Part shown: in pieces, positions 18,267-26,743 of the stretch
How the letters are laid out: each line of letters begins with the position of its first letter
How positions within the stretch are numbered: position 1 is the stretch's first letter
Program-made: the position numbers and the translations under genes
Assembly: GCA_034416335.1 (NCBI GenBank)
Contig: DAOULV010000010.1
Location: 124,001 to 188,000, forward strand
From: MGML01 sp034416335
Lineage (GTDB): Bacteria; Chloroflexota; Dehalococcoidia; Dehalococcoidales; UBA2162
Reading direction: 5' to 3'
DNA length: 64,000 nucleotides
The notes under the pieces: model-generated
The model's database searches: none
Seen by the model: the letters and a program-made list of their open reading frames with translations, nothing else
Told to the model about the DNA's origin: nothing

Positions 18267-19025
18267 ATGTCTAAAATATACAATGACAAAAAAGCCGCTG
18301 AAAGATACGATACTGCCCGGTCATTGCCAGAACATGCCAGATCTCTGGTTATCGGACTACTTGAAGAATACACTCCGGTCGGTAAAATATCCACTGTCCT
18401 TGATCTCGGCGGAGGCACTGGACGTTTCTCGCACCTGCTACGGGAACTCTACGGATGCCCGGTATACACGCTGGATCCGTCACGGGAAATGCTTAAGCAG
18501 GGAGTCATACGTGGATACAGTGACATTCACTGGGTATCCGCAAAGGCCGAACATATACCTCTGAAATCCGGTTCCATCGATCTTGTCTGGATGTCCAACA
18601 TTTATCATCATCTGGAAAATCACACTACGGCGTTTCAAGAGATATTCCGCGTTCTCAAGACCGGAGGTAATCTCGTAATCCGAAACGGCACTCAGGAAAC
18701 CGATAGTGAAATAATGTGGAACAAGTTTTTCCCGGAAGCAATTAAGTTCGATGAAGGCAGGATTCCCTTCAAGCAGGATATAATCGATACGACATTATCA
18801 CCAGGTTTCACTTTTATCGAATACAAAATCATCCAGCAGCAGTTCACTTCCTCTTATGACGAATACTATGAAAAAATAAGTCAACTCGGTCTATCGTCAC
18901 TTTTAGCAATTAGCGATGAAGCGTTCCACTCGGGATTGAAACGAATGCGGAAGTGGGTGGATAAGCAGCCTCCGGATACTCCTGTATTCGAACCGATCGA
19001 CCACTTTTTTTTCCGTAAGAAATGA
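18267..19025 (+). CDS. Class I SAM-dependent methyltransferase
   Basis: 252 residues. Motif I is VLDLGGGTGRFSHLL (residues ~46-60); a PSREMLKQG acidic-loop region and a GNLVIRNGTQ post-strand-5 region follow, as in the UbiE/MenG-like methyltransferase group. Substrate not assignable. It sits between the Nudix and second AOR genes on the plus strand and is probably in the same transcript (12 bases to the AOR). Confidence 0.88.
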   Translation: MSKIYNDKKAAERYDTARSLPEHARSLVIGLLEEYTPVGKISTVLDLGGGTGRFSHLLRELYGCPVYTLDPSREMLKQGVIRGYSDIHWVSAKAEHIPLKSGSIDLVWMSNIYHHLENHTTAFQEIFRVLKTGGNLVIRNGTQETDSEIMWNKFFPEAIKFDEGRIPFKQDIIDTTLSPGFTFIEYKIIQQQFTSSYDEYYEKISQLGLSSLLAISDEAFHSGLKRMRKWVDKQPPDTPVFEPIDHFFFRKK

Positions 19026-19037
19026 ATTAAGGATTAT

Positions 19038-20990
19038 GTGCAAGGTATGAGTAATTACGGCTATGCCGGCAAAATTCTCGTAATCGACCTTTCGCGCGGC
19101 AGTTCACATGAATTACCAACTTCGGATTATGCGGAAAAATTTATCGGAGGAAGAGGTTTTGCCGTTAAGCTGTTCAGCGAGCTGGTACCTCCCGGTATAG
19201 CCGCTTACGATCCCGGAAACTGCCTTATCTGTGCCACCGGCCCCGTCACCGGTTTCTTCGGCCTGGCCGGATGCCGCTGGATTATGTGCGGAAAATCTCC
19301 CTCACGCCAACCTGAAATGTTTTCCTATGGCAATCTCGGCGGTAAATGGGGCTCCTCTCTGAAATACGCTGGGTATGACGCCCTTGCCGTTACGGGTAAA
19401 TCGGAACAACCGGTATACCTTTATATTCATGATGGCAAAGTAGAAACCAGAAATGGTTCTCATCTCTGGGGACTGACAACCTTCGACACTCAGGAAAAAC
19501 TGTCCGGAGAACTTGGAAATAGTGTAAGTATCCTCACCATCGGTCCAGCAGCCGAAAACCTAGTAGTTTTTGCCACTGCCCTGGCTGACAGAGGGGCATC
19601 CGCTTCTGGGGGTATGGGCAGTATTATGGGGTCCAAGAACCTTAAAGCAATCGTAGTCGCCGGTGATACCAGACCGGAAGCCGCCGATACGGACACTCTC
19701 AAAGAGATATCCGACTACGTAAAAAGCATCAGAGCTTCTACATTTAACGCTCCTTCTCCCTGGGCTATACCCGGAGTAACGGTAACTGAAAACTGTTTCG
19801 GCTGCGGAATCGGTTGTTCGCGGCAGTCATACCGGACTGAGGACGGCAGGCAGTATAAGTCGTTCTGCCAGGCCGGTACTATATACGGAATGGAAGCAAT
19901 GAAATTCTACGGCGAACGCAACGATGTACCTCTTCTTGCCACCCGTCTCTGTGATGCTTACGGACTGGATACCTCTGTAACTCAACCGCTTATCACCTGG
20001 CTCATCGAGTGTTTTCGTGAAGGGATAATATCCGAAGACGAGACAGGATTACCTTTTTCCCTGGTTGGGAGCTCAGAATTCATCGAGTCGTTTTTCCACT
20101 GCATATCGTCAAGGGAAGGATTCGGTGATGTTCTGGCACGCGGTACGTTGTCGGCTGCTGAGACCCTCGGTGATAAAGCACTCGGGCTGGTAAGGAAATA
20201 TTTAGCTGCGCGTACCAATGAAGGCAGGGATTACGATCCCCGACTGATACTCACTACCGCACTGCTGCTTGCCACCGAACCGAGGAAACCTGTCAGCCAG
20301 CTTCACGGCATCAGTGGAAATACACTTATCTCCTGGTGCACCTGGCAGAGAGACAGCACTGAAGGTTTTCTTACCACCGACGACCTGCGTACCCTGGCGG
20401 AAAGGTTCTGGGGTGGAGAAAAAGCCGTCGATTTCTCGACTTACGATGGAAAAGCGCTGGCGGCTAAAAAAGTCCAGGACAGGGCTTATGGCCAGGAGAG
20501 TCTTATCCTGTGCGACGTTCACTGGCCGATGCAGGTAACTGCAGAAAACGCTCCGGAAGGCCATGCAGGAGACCCTTCCCTGGAAAGCCGTCTGTATTCA
20601 GCAATTACCGGCAGCAAGACAACCGAGGAAGAGCTGTATTTTGCCGGAGAACGCATATTCAATCTGCAGCGAGCTGTACTTCTTCAAGATGGATGGGATG
20701 GTAGAAATGACGATACCGTATTAGACTACTATTTTACCGAACCGCTGAAAAAAGGTGACGTATTTTTCAGCCCGGATGGAATAATACCCGGCTCCGGTGG
20801 AAAACTGATATCAAGACTCGGCTCGGCCCTTGATCGTGATGGTTACAACAAAATGCTGGATGAGTATTATCAATTACGCGGTTGGGACAGTGATTCCGGC
20901 CTGCCCAATGCTTCAAAGCTTAATGAACTCGGATTGAGTGAAATTGTCCCTGCACTCGAAAAGCAGGGATTATTAGCCAAGTTGTTGTAA
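19038..20990 (+). CDS. Aldehyde:ferredoxin oxidoreductase family protein, second copy
   Basis: 650 residues, clearly paralogous to 15606-17552: NYGYAGKILVIDLS at the N-terminus, FIGGRGFAVKLF, GFFGLAGCRWIMCG, the cluster cysteines CFGCGIGCSRQSYR with KSFCQ, and AERIFNLQRAVLLQDGW near the C-terminus. Translation may begin at GTG 19038 (AAGGA 4 bases upstream) or at ATG 19047, which aligns better with the other AOR start. It overlaps the convergent phosphotransferase gene by 18 bases. The different operon partners (Nudix, methyltransferase) suggest a different aldehyde from the first copy. Confidence 0.93.
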   Translation: MQGMSNYGYAGKILVIDLSRGSSHELPTSDYAEKFIGGRGFAVKLFSELVPPGIAAYDPGNCLICATGPVTGFFGLAGCRWIMCGKSPSRQPEMFSYGNLGGKWGSSLKYAGYDALAVTGKSEQPVYLYIHDGKVETRNGSHLWGLTTFDTQEKLSGELGNSVSILTIGPAAENLVVFATALADRGASASGGMGSIMGSKNLKAIVVAGDTRPEAADTDTLKEISDYVKSIRASTFNAPSPWAIPGVTVTENCFGCGIGCSRQSYRTEDGRQYKSFCQAGTIYGMEAMKFYGERNDVPLLATRLCDAYGLDTSVTQPLITWLIECFREGIISEDETGLPFSLVGSSEFIESFFHCISSREGFGDVLARGTLSAAETLGDKALGLVRKYLAARTNEGRDYDPRLILTTALLLATEPRKPVSQLHGISGNTLISWCTWQRDSTEGFLTTDDLRTLAERFWGGEKAVDFSTYDGKALAAKKVQDRAYGQESLILCDVHWPMQVTAENAPEGHAGDPSLESRLYSAITGSKTTEEELYFAGERIFNLQRAVLLQDGWDGRNDDTVLDYYFTEPLKKGDVFFSPDGIIPGSGGKLISRLGSALDRDGYNKMLDEYYQLRGWDSDSGLPNASKLNELGLSEIVPALEKQGLLAKLL

Positions 20991-22077
20991 TAGAGAAGGA
21001 CAATCGTGGTCAAGGATAGCAGAATCCAGACGCGGAAGCAGTACCTCGGCATGCATCCGTATTTGTTCTTCTCTAAAGGGCATGGCAGCAATAGTAGTAA
21101 CCATATTTACGAATCGATGCAGCAATGAAATGCGATAGTCATAAAGGACATCATCGATAGTATAGTCCGCTACGCCATTACCGTGAAGAATTTCCAGGTA
21201 CTCACGTAACAAACGCTTCTCAATATTCCTCCTGTCTTCCGTTTTCAGGCTCTGAGATATAAAGTACGCAATATCCCAGGTTCCTCGACCTTTTCCTGCC
21301 AGTTGCCAGTCGATGATGAAAAAATCGCGTCCCTTCTGTTTGCCAAACAGTATATTTTCCAGGTGATAATCCGAATGGATTAACGTTATGGGCTTTGTCA
21401 TAAAAATATGTTCAGTTATCGCACCTAAATACTCGTATAGAGCTTCACCCATTTTCATTACTTCGTCAGGCAAAGGTTCGTTCAATTTTCGGAGAAAATC
21501 CGACCACATCCGTTCCCGAAAATACATCAACCATTCATTCCGGGGAACCGTCCCGTATCTTAACCACGGGTAATTATCAAGTTCGGGGCTGTCCCACCAG
21601 AAGGCATGAATACTGGCGATATTCCTGACTGCAATCCTGGCTTCATCCGAAGTGCAGCCATTTACGCGTGATCCACTCCGGGCAGGTGACAGGTCTTCCA
21701 ACAGGATTACGTGCCATTCCAGTTCTTTATCTATATCGGCGTAATAACATTCCGGTATGGGTAAACTGGTCTCCCGTGGCGCTTCCTGGTAAAAACGTAC
21801 TTCTCGTTCGTATGCTGCTCTGGTGTTTTCACGTTGACGCATTTCCGGGTTAAAGGATGAAAACTTGGCTATAACAGATTTCGGCTGGTCCGAAGTAGAT
21901 TTATCGTAGGATAACTGAATTCGATGAATCTGCCCGTAAAATCCCTTCATCAAGAACCGAGTGCGTGAAATCGATGATTTTCCCGGAATCTGTTATCTGT
22001 TCATATCCTAAAGCTGCATTAAGCCATTTGATACTTAGTTCTGACGGTGAACGTGGAATACTTAACTTTCTTTTCAT
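20973..22077 (-). pseudogene. Phosphotransferase (APH/ecdysteroid-kinase-like fold) with a single-base frameshift
   Basis: The long frame (21953-20973, 326 residues) begins mid-domain at GFYGQIHRIQLSYD and carries the kinase signatures HSDYHLENILF and FFIIDWQLAG. The missing N-terminus is found upstream in another frame, from ATG 22077: MKRKLSIPRSPSELSIKWLN and on to VLDEG, which is how this family normally begins. Dropping one G of the GGG at 21945-21943 joins the frames as DEG-FYGQIHR without a gap. So there is a one-base insertion: a real inactivating mutation, a phase-variable site, or a sequencing/assembly error. A functional protein would have about 367 residues and phosphorylate a small hydroxyl compound. 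Confidence 0.8.
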
Positions 22078-22089
22078 TTCTATTACTTA

Positions 22090-22317
22090 TCATCCCGGCG
22101 GCAGACCGTGGAACTCGCCTTTATTTCCATCATATTCAAAGACATCCTCGATTTTTACGTTGAACAGATTGGCGATCTTGAATGCCAGACCTATCGAAGG
22201 GTCGTACTTCCCTTTTTCTATTGATACAATTGTCGACCGTGTGACGTCGAGTTTTTTCGCCAGTGATTCCTGAGTGAGGTCGTGCATCGCCCTGAATACT
22301 TTCAGTCTGTTTTTCAT
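22090..22317 (-). CDS. XRE-family HTH transcriptional regulator
   Basis: 75 residues from ATG 22317, preceded by AGGTGA. An upstream in-frame start at 22383 would run into the preceding gene. The HTH is LTQESLAKKLDVTRSTIVSI followed by EKGKYDPSIGLAFKIANLF, a compact Cro/CI-type DNA-binding domain with no ligand domain. It overlaps nothing and lies 8 bases after the DUF2178 gene, with which it forms a two-gene unit. The palindrome in that unit's promoter is the probable autoregulatory site. Confidence 0.9.
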   Translation of the reverse strand: MKNRLKVFRAMHDLTQESLAKKLDVTRSTIVSIEKGKYDPSIGLAFKIANLFNVKIEDVFEYDGNKGEFHGLPPG

Positions 22318-22325
22318 AATTTCAC

Positions 22326-22709
22326 CTATGACTTGGCGGCGAAAATATAATACATTGCTATCTGGACTATAAGCATAGCACATACCGAAAATGCCAGAGT
22401 GGCGCCGATTATTTCGAACTCATACGGTAGATAATCTCTGAGTACCACGAATATAAACCCGAGTAAAGCCATACCTACAGTGAATGCTCTGTAGCTGATG
22501 CTTATCGCCCTGTTTCCTATAGTGTGTAATCTCTCATCTGTCAGCGTTTCGGTAGTACGCCGTCTCAATAAATATTTTATCGCCATCGCTGCCACGATAC
22601 CGATTACCGGAAAGTATACTGGCATATCAGCCAGGATAGTCCACGTTATAAAACCTCCCAAAACGATAACCATCGCCAGCGTTGATAATCTGAATGTCTT
22701 TGCAGTCAT
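22326..22709 (-). CDS. DUF2178-like small integral membrane protein
   Basis: 127 residues from ATG 22709, placed by AGGAGT 6 bases upstream. Four hydrophobic segments flank a cytoplasmic RRRTTETLTDERLHTIGNRA loop; the TDER sequence is typical of the DUF2178 family regularly found next to small XRE regulators. Role unknown; such pairs are often regarded as membrane-associated sensor or toxin-like modules, but that is not shown here. It is the first gene of the pair. Confidence 0.82.
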   Translation of the reverse strand: MTAKTFRLSTLAMVIVLGGFITWTILADMPVYFPVIGIVAAMAIKYLLRRRTTETLTDERLHTIGNRAISISYRAFTVGMALLGFIFVVLRDYLPYEFEIIGATLAFSVCAMLIVQIAMYYIFAAKS

Positions 22710-22740
22710 TTCAGTACTCCTTGTGTATATTACTGTTCTA

Positions 22741-22769
22741 ATTGTATAGTTTACTATACTTTTTGTCAA
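22741..22769 (-). promoter_or_regulatory. Promoter with embedded operator for the DUF2178-XRE operon
   Basis: On the minus strand TTGACA (22769-22764, 6/6), a 17-nt spacer and TACAAT (22746-22741, 5/6). The spacer and -10 contain the inverted repeat GTATAGT-N2-ACTATAC (22744-22759). A protein bound there would block polymerase, so the XRE protein encoded by the second gene probably represses its own operon. Confidence 0.75.
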
Positions 22770-22814
22770 GTATATCATCAAATGGTACTATTCGATATTG
22801 GTTGTGATTTTCGG

Positions 22815-22998
22815 TTCACCCCCTTTATCCCCCTCAAACAGTTGCCGTGTTCAGCAGAACTATTTCGATTGTTTGAGAGGGAAAGAGTTTGAGAGAGGGG
22901 CAAAGCCCCTCTCTCTTATTAACTCCCCTCTCCAGCCAGAAGAGACTAACAACAATTTTCAGTGGTTTTGGATGGAGAGGGGTCAGGGGTGAGGTGAA
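22815..22998. repeat. MITE-like intergenic repeat, copy 1
   Basis: The first 71 bases (22815-22885) match 54817-54887 at about 62 positions without a gap. Both contain the internal arms CCTCAAACA and TGTTTGA. The element opens with TTCACC and closes with GGTGAA (22993-22998). Inside are a hairpin at 22891-22915 and 10-bp arms CCCCTCTCCA/TGGAGAGGGG (22925-22934, 22973-22982). No ORF is credible in it. With the promoter above and the queA terminator, it accounts for the gene-free stretch 22710-23082. Confidence 0.7.
22891..22915. terminator. Strong hairpin inside repeat copy 1
   Basis: A perfect 11-bp stem GAGAGAGGGGC/GCCCCTCTCTC with loop AAA, then TTATT. It may be part of the repeat or act as a terminator; no plus-strand gene lies just upstream. 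Confidence 0.5.
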
Positions 22999-23025
22999 CA
23001 TCAGTCACTGAAAGTAAACAGAACT

Positions 23026-23053
23026 AAATAAAAAAGAGTGCGTAAAAGCACTC
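23026..23053 (-). terminator. Intrinsic terminator of the radical SAM-queA unit
   Basis: On the minus strand, GAGTGC-TTTTAC-GCACTC followed by TTTTTTATTT. It is 30 bases beyond the queA stop. Confidence 0.85.
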
Positions 23054-23082
23054 CTGTTATAGCTTATCTCTTAACTAACTGG

Positions 23083-24114
23083 CTAAATAATCAGCATGGC
23101 ATCACCGAAGCTGTAAAACCTGTACCGATTTTCCACCGCTTCTCTGTAAGCCCTCCTGATATTTTCCACTCCGGCGAATGCCGATACCATCATTATCAGG
23201 GTCGAACGCGGTAAGTGGAAATTAGTAATCATCGCGTCGGTAATTCTAAATTGAAATCCTGGCAGTATGTACAGATCTGCCCATCCTTCGTATCCTTTTA
23301 TTTCACCCTGATCGCTGCTTTGCGCGGCGTGTTCGACAAGTCTTACACTTGTTGTTCCAACGCATATCACTCTACGCCCTTCGCTTTTTGCTTTTCTTAT
23401 CTCGGCAGCGGTTTTTTCATCTAGTATCCCATATTCCCGGTGGATAACATGTTCACGAGGATCTTCTTCTTTTACCGGACGGAACGTATCCAGACCTATG
23501 TGCAGTGTCGTAAAAAGGCATTTTACCCCTTTATCTTGAATCTCGTTTATTAGTTCCGGAGTAAAATGCAGTCCCGCCGTAGGTGCAGCGGCGCTGCCCT
23601 CCGGTTCAGAATACACTGTCTGATAGCGTTCCGGGTCGTCCAGGGGAGTATGTATATAAGGCGGCAATGGTACTTCACCCAGATTAGTAAGAAGGCTGTC
23701 ATCGGAGAAACGCATAATCCTTGTCCCGCCTTCAGCGAAATCTATCGCTTCCGTCTTAATAGTTTTTCCAGTCTGATGATCGGATATTTCAACTATTGTT
23801 CCCGGTCTTACACGCTTTCCCGGTTTAACCAGTGCCTGCCAGTTTCCGTTATCCAGCTTTCGCAGCAGTAATATTTCCACGCTGCCACCCGTTTCCGTTC
23901 GCACTCCCCTTAGCCTGGCGGGAATTACCCGGCTGTTATTAAAAACAAGGACATCTCCACTATTGAGGTATTCCATAACATCGGTGAATATCCGGTGTTT
24001 AATGGTACCGTTTTCTCTGTCCAGAACCAGCAGGCGCGACTGGCTCCTGGTCTCAATGGGTGTCTGGGCAATAAGTTCCGGCGGTAGATGATAATCGAAA
24101 TCACTGGTTTTCAT
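23083..24114 (-). CDS. queA: S-adenosylmethionine:tRNA ribosyltransferase-isomerase QueA
   Basis: 343 residues, the usual length. Recognised from MKTSDFDYHLPPELIAQTP at the start, SRLLVLDRENG, GDVLVFNNSRVIPARL, AAPTAGLHFTPELI, THIGLDTFRPV-type sequence (LHIGLDTFRPV) and VGTTSVRLVE. The enzyme transfers ribose from SAM to preQ1-modified tRNA to form epoxyqueuosine, a step in queuosine synthesis. It starts 9 bases after the radical SAM gene. QueH, which reduces epoxyqueuosine, is encoded at 28365-28904, so the last two steps of the pathway are both in this window. Confidence 0.97.
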   Translation of the reverse strand: MKTSDFDYHLPPELIAQTPIETRSQSRLLVLDRENGTIKHRIFTDVMEYLNSGDVLVFNNSRVIPARLRGVRTETGGSVEILLLRKLDNGNWQALVKPGKRVRPGTIVEISDHQTGKTIKTEAIDFAEGGTRIMRFSDDSLLTNLGEVPLPPYIHTPLDDPERYQTVYSEPEGSAAAPTAGLHFTPELINEIQDKGVKCLFTTLHIGLDTFRPVKEEDPREHVIHREYGILDEKTAAEIRKAKSEGRRVICVGTTSVRLVEHAAQSSDQGEIKGYEGWADLYILPGFQFRITDAMITNFHLPRSTLIMMVSAFAGVENIRRAYREAVENRYRFYSFGDAMLII

Positions 24115-24123
24115 ATATGCTTA

Positions 24124-25056
24124 TTATAACCGCCGGTAAGATTCCGGTCGAAGCGATGTCTGGTCGCCTTTTTCTATTACGCTTTTCAGCTGTGCGACCA
24201 TCTGTTGCTTGTCCTGCGGAAGTCTGCCTCTGACGGCAAGATAATTCGAAGCGTGCATTGAACTGAAGAAACAGTCGGTAAAGTTTGAATTCTCTATCAT
24301 AATCAGAAGTTCTTTAAGCGATTGAAATTCCGATATCGTTTGGAACCTGCCTTCCAGCAGTTCTTTCGAAATCGGCGAACCTTCCGTAAACAGGAGTGTC
24401 AATGCTCCGGCATAGTCAGGGTCCATTTCGTTCAGTACCCTTATCGTTTCATAAGCATGCCTCTCACTCTTTTCAACTCCACCGAGTCCCAGGATAACCA
24501 TTATAGATATAAGGATCCCGGCATCTTTTACCATCCTGGCGGCTTCCACCATTTCTTGTGAGGTTATCCCCTTCTTTACATCTCTTAATATTTCGTCGTC
24601 GCCGCTTTCAAGTCCCATATAGACGATTCCCAGTTTAAGTTTCTTTAGTTCCTCAAGTTCCTCGGGCGTCCTCCTGAGTATATCTTTTGCAGTTGCATAT
24701 ATTGCCACTCTTTCGATGAAAGACAGTTTTTCATTCAGGTGTTCGAGTATTCTCTTCAGTTTTTCGTACGGATATACCAGGGCATCGGCATCCTGAAGAA
24801 ATACTCCTTTTCCGTCCCAGTCGCGCGCTATCCAGTAAACGATGTCGGGTACTCCCGGTAAGCGTATGCTGTCTTTAACATACATAGCCAGCGCGTCTAT
24901 TTCGGCAATGACTTCTTCTTCATCTCTTAACTGCAGCTTTGATCCGTAGTACTGGCAGAAAGTACAGGTATTGTTGGAACAGCCGGCTGTCAGTGGCAGA
25001 TAATAACTCCTCGCTTCACTGGGTGGTCTTATGATGTCCGGTCTCTCGAATGCCAT
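24124..25056 (-). CDS. Radical SAM protein
   Basis: 310 residues. The cluster motif near the N-terminus is TAGCSNNTCTFCQYYG, a C-x4-C-x2-C spacing found in a subgroup of radical SAM proteins related to Elp3/HemN-like enzymes. GLESGDDEIL (SAM-binding barrel) and VILGLGGVEKSERHA follow. Substrate not known. It is directly upstream of queA on the same transcript, but queuosine synthesis does not need an enzyme of this type at that step, so the link may be only positional. Confidence 0.88.
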   Translation of the reverse strand: MAFERPDIIRPPSEARSYYLPLTAGCSNNTCTFCQYYGSKLQLRDEEEVIAEIDALAMYVKDSIRLPGVPDIVYWIARDWDGKGVFLQDADALVYPYEKLKRILEHLNEKLSFIERVAIYATAKDILRRTPEELEELKKLKLGIVYMGLESGDDEILRDVKKGITSQEMVEAARMVKDAGILISIMVILGLGGVEKSERHAYETIRVLNEMDPDYAGALTLLFTEGSPISKELLEGRFQTISEFQSLKELLIMIENSNFTDCFFSSMHASNYLAVRGRLPQDKQQMVAQLKSVIEKGDQTSLRPESYRRL

Positions 25057-25120
25057 ATGCTTTCCTTTCCTGTATAATTCTAGTTAATATTTTCGCGTGA
25101 CTCAAGTTATCCGTATAAAA

Positions 25121-25149
25121 AGAGAGTCCCGATAAAATCGGGACTCTCT
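25121..25149 (-). terminator. Intrinsic terminator of the zinc-ribbon gene
   Basis: A 13-bp perfect stem AGAGAGTCCCGAT/ATCGGGACTCTCT with loop AAA; on the minus strand it is followed by TTTTTATA. Confidence 0.8.
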
Positions 25150-25252
25150 TATCCACCTCCACCCCCCACATCCACGCTTAATGGTTATTATGATTTCATT
25201 TTACACCCGGCTGGCAATATCCACCGCGACTTTTATCACTATACCTGCCATA

Positions 25253-25450
25253 TTATTCATCTTCCAGAGACTCATCATCGAATCCGTCTCCAGAGCCGCC
25301 GGCATGCACCGGGACTTTGTTTACGGGAACCCTCTGCAGGTCTATACGATATGAACACATCAGGCACTGCTGATATATGTTATCGAAGTCTTTCTCGATA
25401 TACATATCGCTCCCGCATCTTGGACAGGCTTTTAATCTCCATCTCACCAT
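25253..25450 (-). CDS. Small zinc-ribbon protein
   Basis: 65 residues from ATG 25450 (MVRWRLKACPRCGSDMY); GGGGGGTG lies 6 bases upstream. Two CxxC knuckles, CPRCG and CLMCS, are separated by about 17 residues, then an acidic tail (DDESLEDE). This suits a single structural zinc. Very similar short proteins occur in Dehalococcoides-type genomes, from memory of the family. Function unknown. Confidence 0.8.
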   Translation of the reverse strand: MVRWRLKACPRCGSDMYIEKDFDNIYQQCLMCSYRIDLQRVPVNKVPVHAGGSGDGFDDESLEDE

Positions 25451-25645
25451 ATCCTTCACCCCCCAACGTCCGCAGGGTATATTCAAGATAAAAACATTGT
25501 ATTAAATGGGAAAACGTATGTATGTGATATTAATCTCATTATGGAAACTGATAGTGAAAATGTTTAACACAAAATGGAATAATTTATATGTGAACTAATA
25601 TCCGGGCAAACTTTCAGAACGAAAGAAACCTGGTGGATTCTTTTT

Positions 25646-25858
25646 CTACTCTAAGATAATCTCGAACGGACAGGCTATTGCGTTCCTGGGGCAGACGAGT
25701 TCGCAGTTTCCGCACCATCGCGTGCATTTGCTGCACTGTAGTGACTCATCGAACCTCGCTTTATTATCTACGATAACTAAAGCGTTACATGAACAGACTG
25801 TGATGCACATACCACATCCGTCACATTTTTCTTCGTTTATTTGCGGCGTACAGGAAAT
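25646..25858 (-). CDS. Two-cluster [4Fe-4S] ferredoxin, probable AUU start
   Basis: About 70 residues with CDGCGMCITVCSC and CSKCTRWCGNCELVCP, an unusual cysteine-rich second half. No ATG or GTG is available in frame; TTG 25873 has no ribosome site before it. ATT 25858 is preceded by GGGGGGTG at a 5-base distance, the same arrangement that precedes the ATG of the zinc-ribbon gene next door, so initiation at ATT is favoured. It has its own promoter overlapping the end of the Crp/Fnr gene. Role: a small soluble electron carrier. Confidence 0.75.
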   Translation of the reverse strand: MSCTPQINEEKCDGCGMCITVCSCNALVIVDNKARFDESLQCSKCTRWCGNCELVCPRNAIACPFEIILE

Positions 25859-25886
25859 AATTCCACCCCCCAATTCGTTTCAGGGA

Positions 25887-25931
25887 CATAATACTTTACC
25901 GTATTATGTATGTATGTAACTATTGTCTCAA
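25887..25931 (-). promoter_or_regulatory. Ferredoxin promoter with dyad operator on the -10
   Basis: Minus strand TTGAGA (25931-25926, 5/6), 17-nt spacer, CATAAT (25908-25903, 5/6). The inverted repeat CATAATAC-N6-GTATTATG (25887-25908) starts at the -10 and covers the start point. An N6-spaced dyad of this size suits a Crp/Fnr dimer, and the gene just upstream encodes one, so it may repress the ferredoxin gene. Regulator-site pairing is an inference. Confidence 0.65.
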
Positions 25932-26596
25932 ACAGGCTCTTCGACCATCTCTCTAAGTGCTTCTTTATCGGTTATCGTTACTTTTTGCCGGTTGAGTTTT
26001 ATCAGACCTTCTTCTTCAAGAGCTTTCAGCGACCTTCCTACAACTTCCCGGGCGCTTCCCGCCATCGCAGCCATCTCCTGCTGCGTCAGCCTCGGACCGG
26101 TACCCGACTCACTGCTGGCATATTCCAGGAGGATCTTGGCTACCCGTCCGATTACATGTCTGAATGACAGGTCTTCGACAAGTGTGACCAGTCTCCGCAC
26201 CTGTTCGGCAAGTACTTTTATTGTATTATGCGCGATTTTTGGATGGTTTTGAATAAGCGCATCCAGTTCGCTCTGACCCAGCTCGTATAATACTACCTCG
26301 CCCATGGCCTGGGCGCTGGCCGGGTTAACTCCTTCATCGAATACCGCAACGTCGTTAAACGTATCGCCAGGCCTGACAATACTGAGTATCTGCTCTTTGC
26401 CTTCTATCGAAGTCTTGAAAATTTTCACAGCTCCTGACTTAACGAAATAAATAGCTGACGCTTCGTCGCCTTCATAAATAATGATATCCCCTCGTTCGTA
26501 ACGTTTTTCGAATGCGAGGGGTTTTACGGATTCGAGTTCATCCTCGTTTAATCCATGAAAATATGCAATAGTACTAAGGAATTCAAGTGGTGCCAT
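25928..26596 (-). CDS. Crp/Fnr-family transcriptional regulator
   Basis: 222 residues from ATG 26596; an in-frame GTG at 26650 has no ribosome site. The N-terminal cyclic-nucleotide-binding fold reads RYERGDIIIYEGDEASAIYFVKSGAVKIF; the C-terminal HTH is LTQQEMAAMAGSAREVVGRS. No cysteine cluster like that of FNR is present, so oxygen sensing by [4Fe-4S] is unlikely. The effector is unknown. A matching dyad lies just downstream at the ferredoxin promoter, and a second inverted repeat lies upstream of this gene. Confidence 0.93.
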   Translation of the reverse strand: MAPLEFLSTIAYFHGLNEDELESVKPLAFEKRYERGDIIIYEGDEASAIYFVKSGAVKIFKTSIEGKEQILSIVRPGDTFNDVAVFDEGVNPASAQAMGEVVLYELGQSELDALIQNHPKIAHNTIKVLAEQVRRLVTLVEDLSFRHVIGRVAKILLEYASSESGTGPRLTQQEMAAMAGSAREVVGRSLKALEEEGLIKLNRQKVTITDKEALREMVEEPV

Positions 26597-26627
26597 TATC
26601 TTATTTTCCGTTAATTTACAGTGAAAT

Positions 26628-26662
26628 ATTCGGTTGTCATATTCTAGCACGACTAACCGAAT
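26628..26662. repeat. Inverted repeat between the Crp/Fnr and RNase J-like genes
   Basis: Arms ATTCGGTT (26628-26635) and AACCGAAT (26655-26662) are separated by 19 bases in the divergent intergenic region. The gap is too wide for a normal Crp dyad; it could be two half-sites or a leader hairpin. Confidence 0.4.
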
Positions 26663-26743
26663 AATTCTACATAATGGGTCGTCAGTCCTCCCTTGATATC
26701 ATCATTCACCTGGGGTAGACTTGCTCTATCGGCAGGAGGTTGT

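Noticed and set aside
21965..22273. 102-residue plus-strand ORF
   Set aside because: It is antisense to the true N-terminus of the phosphotransferase and to the XRE gene.
25204..25254. Tiny minus-strand ORF (16 codons) after the zinc-ribbon gene
   Set aside because: No ribosome site and no recognisable content.
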